From: an uncultured Dehalococcoidia bacterium
GTDB lineage: Bacteria; Chloroflexota; Dehalococcoidia; Lucifugimonadales; JAAXIE01
Direction: 5' to 3'
Length of the DNA stretch: 64,000 nt
NCBI GenBank assembly: GCA_951813255.1
Contig: OX638353.1
Location: 2,281,472-2,345,471, forward strand
Each line of letters begins with the position of its first letter. Within the stretch, counting starts at the first letter, position 1. Both the position numbers and the translations under genes were made by a program. Below are positions 16,885 through 25,451 of this stretch, in pieces. Under the pieces are notes generated by a model, which was not told the DNA's origin, made no database searches, and saw only the letters and a program-made list of their open reading frames with translations.

Positions 16885-17646
16885 TCAAGACTCCTTGCTG
16901 TAGCGCTGCAGCACTTCGTCGGAGAAATCGCCATTGGAGTAGACCTTCTGGACGTCCATTAACTCTTCGAGGTTGTCCAAGAGCTTGAGGGTCTGCTCCG
17001 CCTCTTTGTCCCCCAAGGAGACAGTAGCCTTAGGGGCCATGGATATCTCGGCGGAGAGCACGGGCAGGTCGGCCTGCACCAAGGCCTGTCGGACAGCTTC
17101 CAGGTCTTCGGGCCGGGTCTGGACTTCAACGTAGGCTCCGTCGACTTGGACATCCTCGGCTTGGGCGTCGATGGCAAGCAGGGCGACCTCTTCGGCTTGC
17201 TCCGTGTCCACTTCCATGGTGATGATGCCCTTGCTTTCGAAATTCCAAGCTACGCAGCCAACCTCACCGAGCGCCGCTCCGGCTTTGGTGAAGGTGGAAC
17301 GCACCTCAGAAGCGGTGCGGTTGCGGTTGGAGGTGAGGGCCTGCAGCAGGATGGCAGCACCTCCGGGCCCATATCCCTCGTAGAAGATCTCTTCGAAGTC
17401 GTCTGCCCCGTCTCCACCGCCGGAGGCGCGCTGGATGGCCCGCTCGATGGTGTCCAGAGGCATGTTGCTGCTTTTAGCCCTGTCGACGGCCAGTCGCAAC
17501 CTGAAGTTCATGGTCGGGTCGGGGCTGCCCCCTTGGCGCACTGCCAGCACCACGTCTCTGCTCAGCTTGGTAAACAGCTGCCCGCGCTTGGCGTCGGCGG
17601 CTCCCTTCTGATGCTTGATGGTAGACCACTTGGAATGACCGGACAT
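16885..17646 (-). CDS. YebC/PmpR-family protein
   Basis: 253 residues starting MSGHSKWSTIKHQKGAADAKRG at 17646, the invariant N-terminus of the family. FEEIFYEGYGPGG and NRTASEVRSTFTKAGAALG are further signatures. Members act as transcriptional regulators or, for some paralogues, relieve ribosome stalling. The short N-terminal extension possible upstream is rejected because of this signature. It leads the ruvC-ruvA operon, its usual place. Confidence 0.95.
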   Translation of the reverse strand: MSGHSKWSTIKHQKGAADAKRGQLFTKLSRDVVLAVRQGGSPDPTMNFRLRLAVDRAKSSNMPLDTIERAIQRASGGGDGADDFEEIFYEGYGPGGAAILLQALTSNRNRTASEVRSTFTKAGAALGEVGCVAWNFESKGIITMEVDTEQAEEVALLAIDAQAEDVQVDGAYVEVQTRPEDLEAVRQALVQADLPVLSAEISMAPKATVSLGDKEAEQTLKLLDNLEELMDVQKVYSNGDFSDEVLQRYSKES

Positions 17647-17716
17647 AGCAAACTCCCACCTCAAGGCTACGCCAACCTTCCAAGATGGAGGTGGCGCCAG
17701 CTTCAAGCTACCGAGG

Positions 17717-17746
17717 ATTGTATCATTGGGGTTTCGGGAGGGTCAA
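17717..17746 (-). promoter_or_regulatory. Promoter of yebC-ruvC-ruvA
   Basis: On the minus strand TTGACC (17746-17741), an 18-bp spacer and TACAAT (17722-17717) with an extended TGA just before the -10. The start would lie near 17710, about 64 nt before yebC. The remaining DNA up to rimM (17747-17936) shows nothing recognisable. Confidence 0.7.
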
Positions 17747-17936
17747 AGTTGGGGGGAGGCTAGGTGGACATCAGGCGCTCTCTCTTCGTTCGGGCACATG
17801 CTCACCGAATTCTCGGGCGGTACCCAGTCAAAAGGTGACTGCATTTTTGATGTGCCACAACGCTAGGCGGTATTTCAGGACGAGAGTACCATCGGCAGAC
17901 GAGGACTCCCTAGTGGCATCGTAACAGCACTACCAA

Positions 17937-18443
17937 CTAGCGCAAACCTGGAGGCAAATCTACGACCATGCGCCCGGCCTCGACATGCACGCTCTGAATG
18001 ACGTCGTCCAATGCTGGGACCAGAATCTCCTGATCGCCGTTGGTGACAACGTAAACGTCGTTGCTGCCGGTCTCCATGATTTCGGAGATTTGGCCCAAGC
18101 GTTCGCCTTCGGAGGTATAAACCTCCATGTCGACCAGTTGGAAGTAGTAGTACTGGCCTTGGGGGAGGGGGGGCACACGATGGCGCGGGACGAAGAGGGA
18201 CTGCCCACGAAAAGCGTCGGCATCTTGCGCAGAGTCGATGCCTTCCAGCTTGAGAACCATCCACGCACTATTGCGTTGAAGCGCATACTCCAAGCGGTAC
18301 GGGTGGCCCGCGAGGAATAATACTTCACCAGCGGCAAATCTGCCTGGGAAGTCGGTGATTGGCTCGACCTGCAATTCGCCTATGAATCCACGAGGTCTGA
18401 GAACGCGACCTACAAGAACGTCAGCCTGAGGGAAACTTGGCAT
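17937..18443 (-). CDS. rimM: Ribosome maturation factor RimM
   Basis: 168 residues. VGRVLRPRGFIGELQVEPITDFP is the RimM N-terminal signature, followed by LKLEGIDSAQDADAFRG and a PRC-barrel half (VYTSEGERLGQISEIMETGSND, LVPALDDVIQ). It helps 16S rRNA 3' domain assembly with S19. It is third in rpsP-khpA-rimM, the standard order. Confidence 0.95.
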   Translation of the reverse strand: MPSFPQADVLVGRVLRPRGFIGELQVEPITDFPGRFAAGEVLFLAGHPYRLEYALQRNSAWMVLKLEGIDSAQDADAFRGQSLFVPRHRVPPLPQGQYYYFQLVDMEVYTSEGERLGQISEIMETGSNDVYVVTNGDQEILVPALDDVIQSVHVEAGRMVVDLPPGLR

Positions 18444-18494
18444 CTACAAGTTAGCGTGGGGGGGAGTGTCGGGAGAGGGGGGTGACGGAACGCT

Positions 18495-18722
18495 TTAGAC
18501 TATTTCCAAGACTGCCCGGGTGCCGTTCTTAACGGCTGCGACTCGGAGGAGGACACGTATGGCCTGAGCTACACGGCCTTGGCGGCCTATGATTTTCCCT
18601 TTATCTTCGGCCGCTACCTGTAACTTGAACACCACACGGTCTTCTTCCAGTTCCTCTGTGACCTTCACATCATCTGGCTGGCTGGCCAGACCTCGGGCGA
18701 TATATTCGATGAGCTCCTTCAT
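18495..18722 (-). CDS. khpA: KH-domain RNA-binding protein KhpA
   Basis: 75 residues from [12 protein letters not shown]. The KH signature [13 protein letters not shown] is intact. The ATG at 18722 overlaps the rpsP stop in an ATGA arrangement, which indicates coupled translation. KhpA-type proteins bind RNA with KhpB. A longer form starting at 18755 is possible in the sequence but would lie inside rpsP. Confidence 0.93.
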   Translation of the reverse strand: MKELIEYIARGLASQPDDVKVTEELEEDRVVFKLQVAAEDKGKIIGRQGRVAQAIRVLLRVAAVKNGTRAVLEIV

Positions 18723-18976
18723 TGAGTGGAGGCCTTCTGGTATATCTCGTTCCACTGGAAGATCCTTTTAACAGGGTCAGAGGGCTGCGCCCCCTTTTTG
18801 AGCCAGCTTATGGCCCTATCCTCATTGAGGGTTACCTTCGGGGGATCTTCCAGAGGGTCGTAGTGTCCGATCCAATCCACGAAGGCCCCGTCCCTGGGGC
18901 TTGCGGAGTCGGCAACGACGATGCGGTAGGACGGGCGCTTCTTCTTACCTACTCGGCATAAACGAATTCTTAACAT
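18719..18976 (-). CDS. rpsP: 30S ribosomal protein S16
   Basis: 85 residues starting [20 protein letters not shown], with [17 protein letters not shown], the S16 pattern. It leads the rpsP-khpA-rimM operon, just 26 nt or so after the predicted transcription start. Confidence 0.97.
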   Translation of the reverse strand: MLRIRLCRVGKKKRPSYRIVVADSASPRDGAFVDWIGHYDPLEDPPKVTLNEDRAISWLKKGAQPSDPVKRIFQWNEIYQKASTQ

Positions 18977-19008
18977 ACCCTACCTTATCGTATCGGTTTT
19001 ACACCTTG

Positions 19009-19037
19009 ATTCTAGGCTCAATCGTTGCCCTTGTCAA
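19009..19037 (-). promoter_or_regulatory. Promoter of rpsP-khpA-rimM
   Basis: Minus-strand TTGACA (19037-19032), a 17-bp spacer and TAGAAT (19014-19009): near-perfect. The rest of the ~300-bp gap (19038-19281) holds no recognisable gene. Confidence 0.85.
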
Positions 19038-19281
19038 TGAGGGCAGCTTCCATGGGTGTAACAAAAGACCCGTTTTCGACGCCACTTTGCCCATGGTCAT
19101 TGTTTCCGGCAAAGGTAGACGCAGATACGGGAACCTGAGCCCGACTCCGATGGTGCAACGCGAGTAGTATACGGGCGGTGTCTCGGGAGACGACGCGTGG
19201 TGGGATTATACAGCAGAACCTCCGGCAGTACATCGCCCGACGACGGAAAGAAGGGGGATACAAGGGGCCGATTGGCGGGCA

Positions 19282-19806
19282 TCAGCCAAAGGGCCACCAC
19301 CAACGCCGACGCTTGGGCGCCGGGCCGCCTGCATCTTGCTGAGGGGCTGGGCTGGCTGAGGCAGACCCAGGCACCCGGATGGGCTGGCTGCTGAACAGTC
19401 CGAGTTGGCCCAAGACTCTGTTGAATTGCTCCAACTGGAGAGGCTTTCTAGCGTATCTGCTGGGAGGTATGGAATAGGAGTCCAGCATGCTTGCCTCCGC
19501 CTCGGTTCCTGTGAGCAGCATCACCGGTATGTTGTACAGGTTTTCGTGCTGGCTCAGCTCCGCCAGCACCTGTATGCCATCTTTCCGAGGCATCCGGAGG
19601 TCGAGGAGAATCAGGTCGGGCCTAGCCGCCCCGGCGTGGTCACCCTCTTTCCGCAAGACGGACATTGCAATCTCGCCATCCTCGGCATGGGTGATATTGG
19701 CTGCCTGCCCGGATTGCTGGATAGTGTCCTGCGCAAAGCGGGCGTCGGCCGGGTTATCCTCCACCAAGAGGATTTCGATGGGCCTATCTTGCTGCTGAGA
19801 CGTCAT
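19282..19806 (-). CDS. Response regulator, Rcp1-like single domain
   Basis: 174 residues. A receiver domain with acidic pocket VEDNPAD (E16, D17), phosphoacceptor D69 in DLILLDLRMP, T99 and K121 in ARKP. The insert and spacing match the Rcp1/CheY-like regulators that pair with phytochrome-type kinases. There is no output domain; a Pro/Gly-rich tail ends in KRRRWWWPFG. It follows the kinase gene by 29 nt, so the two form a two-component system. Confidence 0.9.
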   Translation of the reverse strand: MTSQQQDRPIEILLVEDNPADARFAQDTIQQSGQAANITHAEDGEIAMSVLRKEGDHAGAARPDLILLDLRMPRKDGIQVLAELSQHENLYNIPVMLLTGTEAEASMLDSYSIPPSRYARKPLQLEQFNRVLGQLGLFSSQPIRVPGSASASPAPQQDAGGPAPKRRRWWWPFG

Positions 19807-19835
19807 GGGACACCCCTCCTGCCTAGTCGGCCACG

Positions 19836-21518
19836 CTACTCGGCGGCCGGTATAGTGAACCTAAAGGTTGACCCCTTGCCAACCTCAGAGTCGACCCAGA
19901 TGCGGCCTCCGTGTCGCTGGGCAATCTTACCGCACAGCGCCAATCCTATGCCCGTACCTTCGTACCGAGACCTCGAATGGAGGCGGGTGAACATTCCGAA
20001 TACGTTCTGGTGATACTCCGGCGCGATCCCGATGCCGTTGTCCTGCACGGCGAACACCCACTCCTGGCTCTGCAATTCGGCCCAAACACGGACACGCGGT
20101 TGCTCTTGGTCCCGGAACTTAAGGGCATTGCTGATGAGGTTCTGTAGGAGGCGGGCCAACTGGGCTGCGTCGCCGTTGACCACAGGCAGGGACGAGCACT
20201 CTACGGTTGCGCTGCACTGAAGGATGGCCTGCTCCAAGTCTCCCAGGACTGTCTCGGCCAGCCGGCTACAGTCGACAGGCTCGAAGCTACTGCCTCGCAT
20301 CTCCACACGTGAGTACTCCAGCAAGTCGTCGATAAGAAGACGCATACGCTCGGCCCCATCGACAGCGAAGTCGATGAACTCTCTAGCCGTGTCATCCAGC
20401 TTGTCGCCGTACCTGTCTCGTATGAGCCCCATGTAGGAAGTGACAGTCCTCAGAGGCTCCTGCAGATCGTGGGAAGCTGCGTAGGCGAACTGCTCCAAAT
20501 CGTCGTTGGAGCGGGCCAAGGCGTCTTGGGCACGGAGAATATCGGCATAGAGGAGAGAGTTGGCCACGGTTGGCGTTATCTGGGCTGCAACCCTCGACAT
20601 CATCTCGGCATCCCTGTCCGTGTATGCGTTCAGGGTGGAGGAACGTGCGTTTAGGACGCCGAACAGTTCGCCACGGTAGATCATCGGGGCCAAGACCACG
20701 GAAGGGTAGTCGATGAGGTTGGGGTAATGCTGCTCCAGGTCTTTCAGATCCCCCTGTATCACCCTCGCCCGTCGTGAGAGCACGGCCTCGTTGGTGATGG
20801 TGCCCTCGAGGGAGGCAACATCGCCCCTCTCCCGTCCCGGCACGACATCGCCCAGCACATAAGCGTTGGTGAATGTGTTGTCGTCTAGGTTGACCAAGCT
20901 GATAGCAAGACGGTTGAACTGAATCAGCGACCGCAGCTTCTCCCCGAAGGCAGCGTATACGTCGTCGATATCCAGACTGGAACTGATGATGCGGCCGATT
21001 TCGCCTAGGAGTTCGTGTTCTTGCGCCATCTGTCGCACCTCGTCGCCGGCAACGCGCATGGCTTGCTCGGAAGCCTTGAGATGCGTGACTTCGTGGGAGT
21101 AGATGCGAATTACCAAGGCTTCGGGTATGTAGACGATCTTCTGGTCGAATACCGCGCCCTGAAGGTCCACTTCCCGCGAGAGGACACCACTGCCTTCACG
21201 CATGAGCCGACCCAAGAGGGGGCCCAAGTTCCCTGCCAATGGGTGAGAACCCGAGGCCTCGTACTTTATGCCGAGTAGCTCCTGGGCCGCCGGATTGAGG
21301 TAAGTAACGTTGCCGTCGAGGTCGGTTTCCACAACGGGATTGGGGTTGTATTCAGGGAATGACGCCAGGCGCTGTGCTAGGCGCTCTGCATCTACGAGCC
21401 TGCGTTCTTCCGATGCCTCCCCGGCTCCCACAAGTCGCCGGACTATTCCGGCTAGGTGGCCCTCTTGACTCTGCCTCTCATGACTCTGCATCAGGAATTC
21501 CCCAGTGCCATCGTCCAA
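19836..21518 (-). CDS. PAS-GAF sensor histidine kinase
   Basis: 560 residues, no membrane segment. A PAS domain (~45-145, NPNPVVETDLDGNVTYLNPAAQELLG), a GAF domain (~170-325), HisKA with His350 in ASHDLQEPLRT, and an ATPase domain with N464, DNGIGI (493-498) and GTGIGLALC (521-529). The HisKA type is that of bacteriophytochrome-like kinases, but the GAF lacks an obvious chromophore Cys context, so the signal is unknown. ATG 21491 is an alternative start. The cognate regulator is immediately downstream. Confidence 0.9.
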   Translation of the reverse strand: MDDGTGEFLMQSHERQSQEGHLAGIVRRLVGAGEASEERRLVDAERLAQRLASFPEYNPNPVVETDLDGNVTYLNPAAQELLGIKYEASGSHPLAGNLGPLLGRLMREGSGVLSREVDLQGAVFDQKIVYIPEALVIRIYSHEVTHLKASEQAMRVAGDEVRQMAQEHELLGEIGRIISSSLDIDDVYAAFGEKLRSLIQFNRLAISLVNLDDNTFTNAYVLGDVVPGRERGDVASLEGTITNEAVLSRRARVIQGDLKDLEQHYPNLIDYPSVVLAPMIYRGELFGVLNARSSTLNAYTDRDAEMMSRVAAQITPTVANSLLYADILRAQDALARSNDDLEQFAYAASHDLQEPLRTVTSYMGLIRDRYGDKLDDTAREFIDFAVDGAERMRLLIDDLLEYSRVEMRGSSFEPVDCSRLAETVLGDLEQAILQCSATVECSSLPVVNGDAAQLARLLQNLISNALKFRDQEQPRVRVWAELQSQEWVFAVQDNGIGIAPEYHQNVFGMFTRLHSRSRYEGTGIGLALCGKIAQRHGGRIWVDSEVGKGSTFRFTIPAAE

Positions 21519-21565
21519 CCTGGTGTACTGGCGAACCAGTATGACGCTTTACGTATCTTTTGGCT

Positions 21566-21602
21566 CCAGATTTCACTCTGGTGCATCTTATCATGCGATA
21601 AG
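21566..21602. promoter_or_regulatory. Two adjacent dyads upstream of the kinase gene
   Basis: CCAGA-TTTCAC-TCTGG (21566-21581) and the perfect CTTATC-ATGC-GATAAG (21587-21602) lie 48-84 bp before the kinase start and about 95 bp from the pheS -35. They are candidates for operator sites. Confidence 0.4.
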
Positions 21603-21695
21603 TGTACGCTATCGGGACACCCACTGTAGCATTGCCAACACTCCTTGACAACGATGATCGACCGCTGGCACGAAAGAGCGTCAAGGGGCGGTTCC

Positions 21696-21726
21696 TTGAC
21701 CCCAAAGGGGGGCGGCTACGTATAAT
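21696..21726 (+). promoter_or_regulatory. Promoter of pheST
   Basis: TTGACC (21696-21701), a 19-bp spacer and perfect TATAAT (21721-21726). Transcription would begin near 21733, leaving a leader of only ~33 nt, too short for a T-box. Confidence 0.75.
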
Positions 21727-21765
21727 GTACTTCTGCCAGAATTCGCAACTACAGGTGTACTCAGC

Positions 21766-22830
21766 TTGACAACCCCTCAGACCCTGCTGCAACGGATTGA
21801 CACCGTGCAGCAAGAGGCCCTTGCCTCTCTGAACTCCCTCTGCAATGTAGAAGAGGTGGAGGAGTGGCGTGTCGCCCACTTGGGACGCCGCGGTGCCCTG
21901 ACCCTCGCCCTACGGGACATCGGCGGGCTTCCTGCCGAAGATCGCCCAGAGGCCGGCACTGCAGGCAACCGGGCGAAGCTCGCCTTGGAGGACGGCTTGG
22001 GCCAGAAGCTGGAGACGCTGCGGGAATCAGAGGCTGCGCGCTTGGCCTCTGAAAACCGGTTGGACGTTACGCTGCCCGGCAGGCCCATGCTGCAAGGACG
22101 TCTGCATCCCACCAGCCAAATAGTGCGGCAGATTTGCGACGCCTTCGCATCTATGGGGTTCCAAGTGGTGGAAGGCCCCGAAATCGAGTGGGACCACTAC
22201 AACTTCGAGTTGCTCAACATTCCTCGTGACCATCCGGCGCGGGATATGTGGAACACGCTATGGATTGACCAGCGCAACGAGGCTGGAGAGTATCCCATGC
22301 TGCTGCGCACCCACACCTCGCCGATGCAAGCTAGGGTGATGGAGAGCAGACAGCCTCCGGTGCGGGTAATCGTGCCCGGCAAGTGCTACCGGTACGAGGC
22401 CACAGATGCGACCCATGAGTGGCACTTCTACCAAGTAGAGGGTCTAGCTGTGGATGACGGGATTACCTTTGCGGACCTCAAAGGCACCCTGTACGAGTTC
22501 GCCCGGATGCTTTTCGGCGCGGAGCGCAAGGTCCGCTTCCGGTGCGACTACTTCCCCTTCGTGGAGCCCGGCGTGGACATGTCCATCGACTGCTTCGCCT
22601 GCAACGGCGACAGGGCGGGCTGTCGGATCTGTCGCGACACCGGGTGGATCGAGATCATGGGTGCGGGCATGGTACATCCCAGGGTGCTGGAAGGCGTAGG
22701 CTACGACTCCAGCAAGTACACCGGCTTTGCCTTTGGACTGGGGCCGGAGCGCATTGCTATGCTTAAGTACGGCATCGACGATATACGTCATTTCTATGCC
22801 AACGACCTCAGATTCCTGAGGCAGTTCTGA
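21766..22830 (+). CDS. pheS: Phenylalanyl-tRNA synthetase, alpha subunit
   Basis: 354 residues starting at TTG 21766. The N-terminal coiled coil is followed by the class II core: GRLHPTSQIVRQICDAFASMGF, EGPEIEWDHYNFELLNIP, HTSPMQARVM, and VEPGVDMSIDC. A Cys cluster (CFACNGDRAGCRICRDTGW) probably binds zinc. GFAFGLGPERIAMLKYGIDDIRHFY is motif 3. It charges tRNA-Phe in an alpha2beta2 complex with pheT. Confidence 0.96.
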   Translation: MTTPQTLLQRIDTVQQEALASLNSLCNVEEVEEWRVAHLGRRGALTLALRDIGGLPAEDRPEAGTAGNRAKLALEDGLGQKLETLRESEAARLASENRLDVTLPGRPMLQGRLHPTSQIVRQICDAFASMGFQVVEGPEIEWDHYNFELLNIPRDHPARDMWNTLWIDQRNEAGEYPMLLRTHTSPMQARVMESRQPPVRVIVPGKCYRYEATDATHEWHFYQVEGLAVDDGITFADLKGTLYEFARMLFGAERKVRFRCDYFPFVEPGVDMSIDCFACNGDRAGCRICRDTGWIEIMGAGMVHPRVLEGVGYDSSKYTGFAFGLGPERIAMLKYGIDDIRHFYANDLRFLRQF

Positions 22831-22918
22831 AGAAAGCCTTGGGCTATCCTGGACCTATGTTATCGCTATTCACTGCGCGCTTTGGGCCTACCCTCTGCGC
22901 CTGCCGGACACGAGGCAC

Positions 22919-25330
22919 ATGAACGTTCCCCTTTCCTGGCTCAAGGAGTACGTCGACGTCACCATTCCGCCAGCGGAGCTGGCCCACCGGTTGACCATGG
23001 CCGGTGTGGAGGTGGGCGGAGTTGAGGAGGTAGGGGGCTGGGATAACTGCTACGTAGGCGAGGTCCTACGGGTGGAGCCTCATCCCAATGCCGACCGTCT
23101 GCGCATGTGCACGGTGAATATCGGCCGCGAAGAGCTGCGGGTCGTTTGTGGCGCCCCCAATGTAGCAGCAGGTCAGAAGGTGCCCTTTGCTACCATAGGG
23201 GCCCGGCTGCTCAACACCCATACGGGCAAGCACGAGACCCTGAAGGCTTCGCGCATACGGGGAGAAGTTTCGGAGGGGATGATCTGCTCCGAACTGGAGC
23301 TGGGGCTGGGACAGGACCACACTGGCATCATCGTTCTGCCGGATGAAGCCCCTCTCGGTCAAGACCTCACCGAGTACCTAGGCGACCAGGTGCTAGAGGT
23401 CGAGGTCACTCCCAACCGGCTGGACTGTCTCTCGGTGCTGGGGATTGCGCGGGAAGTGGCCGCCCTCACCGGTGGCTCGATCCGGGAGCCGGAGCTGTCC
23501 TACCTCGAAGAAGGCGAACCCATAGGGGGACTAACCTCGGTTGAAATCGACGACCCAGACCTGTGCTACAGGTACACCGCCAGCCTGATAACAGGCCTGA
23601 AGACCGGACCCTCGCCCCAATGGCTACAGCAGCGCCTTACACGCACGGGGCTACGTCCAATCAGCAACATCGTGGACGTCACCAACTACGTCATGCTGGA
23701 GTACAACCAGCCCCTGCACGCTTTCGACTTCAACAAGCTGCAAGAGCGGCGCATTGTGGTGCGTCGCGCCAAGCCGGGCGAGACCCTGGTTTCCCTCGAC
23801 GGCGTGGAACGCAAGCTGGATGACTCCATGCTGGTGATAGCCGACGCGCAAATACCTGTGGGCTTGGCAGGTGTCATGGGTGGAGCCAATACCGAGATTA
23901 CGGACGACACCACGACAGTCATACTAGAGTCGGCAACTTTCAACCCTGGATGCACCCGTCGCACTTCGCAGAAGCTGGGACTGCGTACCGAAGCGTCGTT
24001 GCGATTTGAGAAGACTCTACGTCCTGAACTTGCCCCCCTTGGACTGCGGAGGGCCACCCAACTGTTCCTGCAAGTCGCTGGCGGTGCCGCTGCCAAGGGA
24101 ATCATCGATGTCTTTCCCGGCGCAGGGGCGCCGACACCTGAAGTCAGACTCACCCCCAGCCGCCTGAAGAAGGTGCTGGGCATTGGATTCGACGCGGCAC
24201 GTGTGGAGCAATGCCTCTCTTCCCTCGGCTTCAGCTGTGAACCTGAAAACGATGAAGGGCTGAGGGTGACCGTCCCCTACTGGCGCAGCGACATCTCCAT
24301 CGAAGAGGATCTCATCGAAGAGGTGGCGCGGACCATCGGCTACGATGAGATTCCCACCACCATGATGTCCACTCCCGTGCCTCATCACCGGCCGGAAGAG
24401 TTGCGACAGATGCGTGAAGAGGCCAAGGATGCCTTGGTGTCCTACGGGTTCCAAGAGGTCATCAACTACCCCGTCAACTCCCTGGAAGCTCTGCAACAAG
24501 CCGCCAACCAGCCAGCCATCGAGGAACCGCTAAAACTCTCCAATCCTCTCAATTCCCGCGCCCCGTATCTGCGCACCAGCCTGCGAGCAGGTGTGCTCTC
24601 CAACCTAGCCGCCAACCGGGGCCACAATGACGGACCCTTGGCCCTCTTCGAGGCTGGGCGCGCCTACATTCCGCGGGAGGGGGACCTGCCACGGGAACTG
24701 GAGATGGTAGTGGGTGTTATGTCAGGCCCGACGCGAGAAACCTGGTGGCAGGAGTCGGACTCTTCTCAGGCCAGTTTCTACGACGCCAAGGGTGTCCTGG
24801 AGGGCCTGCTTCAACGCTTGCAGATTGCCGCGGGATACGAGCTCAGCCTCGACCCCGTGTTCGCCCCGGGGAGGGGAGCATCCATTGTGGGGGACCGAGG
24901 CCCCATTGGCATGGTTGGTGAATTGCACCCGTTGGTGGCAGAGGCTTTCGATCTAGGGGAGTTGCCGATAGTGCTGTTCGAGTTGGAGGTGGGGTCGCTT
25001 CTAGAGCTGCGAGACCAAGGTTCGCGGCGCTTCGAATCGCCCAGCCGTTTCCCTCCCGCGATACGCGACTTGGCCGTGAACGTAGACATCGCGGTGCCTG
25101 CCGCCAAAGTCCTCAGCATCATCACCCGACACCGATTGGTTACCAGCGCGAGGCTTTTCGATGTTTATGACGGTGCCAACGTGCCTGCGGGTCAGCGCTC
25201 GCTGGCCTACCGCATTGAGTTCCAATCAAGGGAATACACTCTCACCGCGGAGCAGGCCAACCGCGCTTTGCGGGACGTCTTGGGCTCCTTGGAGCGCGAG
25301 CTTGGCGCAACGTTGCGGGGCCAGTTGTGA
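22919..25330 (+). CDS. pheT: Phenylalanyl-tRNA synthetase, beta subunit
   Basis: 803 residues. MNVPLSWLKEYVDV, an N-terminal tRNA-binding OB fold (VLRVEPHPNADRLRMCTVNIG), B3/B4 editing region (LRPISNIVDVTNYVMLEYNQPLHAFD), the B5 domain, a catalytic-like core and a C-terminal anticodon-binding fold (PPAIRDLAVNVD, DVYDGANVPAGQRSLAYR). The editing domain clears Tyr-tRNA-Phe. It follows pheS after 88 bp with no gene between. Confidence 0.96.
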   Translation: MNVPLSWLKEYVDVTIPPAELAHRLTMAGVEVGGVEEVGGWDNCYVGEVLRVEPHPNADRLRMCTVNIGREELRVVCGAPNVAAGQKVPFATIGARLLNTHTGKHETLKASRIRGEVSEGMICSELELGLGQDHTGIIVLPDEAPLGQDLTEYLGDQVLEVEVTPNRLDCLSVLGIAREVAALTGGSIREPELSYLEEGEPIGGLTSVEIDDPDLCYRYTASLITGLKTGPSPQWLQQRLTRTGLRPISNIVDVTNYVMLEYNQPLHAFDFNKLQERRIVVRRAKPGETLVSLDGVERKLDDSMLVIADAQIPVGLAGVMGGANTEITDDTTTVILESATFNPGCTRRTSQKLGLRTEASLRFEKTLRPELAPLGLRRATQLFLQVAGGAAAKGIIDVFPGAGAPTPEVRLTPSRLKKVLGIGFDAARVEQCLSSLGFSCEPENDEGLRVTVPYWRSDISIEEDLIEEVARTIGYDEIPTTMMSTPVPHHRPEELRQMREEAKDALVSYGFQEVINYPVNSLEALQQAANQPAIEEPLKLSNPLNSRAPYLRTSLRAGVLSNLAANRGHNDGPLALFEAGRAYIPREGDLPRELEMVVGVMSGPTRETWWQESDSSQASFYDAKGVLEGLLQRLQIAAGYELSLDPVFAPGRGASIVGDRGPIGMVGELHPLVAEAFDLGELPIVLFELEVGSLLELRDQGSRRFESPSRFPPAIRDLAVNVDIAVPAAKVLSIITRHRLVTSARLFDVYDGANVPAGQRSLAYRIEFQSREYTLTAEQANRALRDVLGSLERELGATLRGQL

Positions 25331-25381
25331 GGACACCAACAGCTTTGCGGCCCGACTGGGAAGAGACTGGCGGGATACCCT

Positions 25382-25409
25382 TTGACGCACTGTCTGCTGG
25401 GAGTAAAAT
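25382..25409 (+). promoter_or_regulatory. Promoter of moeA
   Basis: TTGACG (25382-25387), 16-bp spacer, TAAAAT (25404-25409), followed by AAGGAG at 25443-25448 and the ATG at 25452. Confidence 0.65.
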
Positions 25410-25451
25410 GCTGCGAGTATTCCAACGGGTCCACGTGGGATTAAGGAGACG

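Noticed and set aside
21727..21765. T-box or riboswitch before pheS
   Set aside because: The leader is only about 33 nt, too short for such an element.
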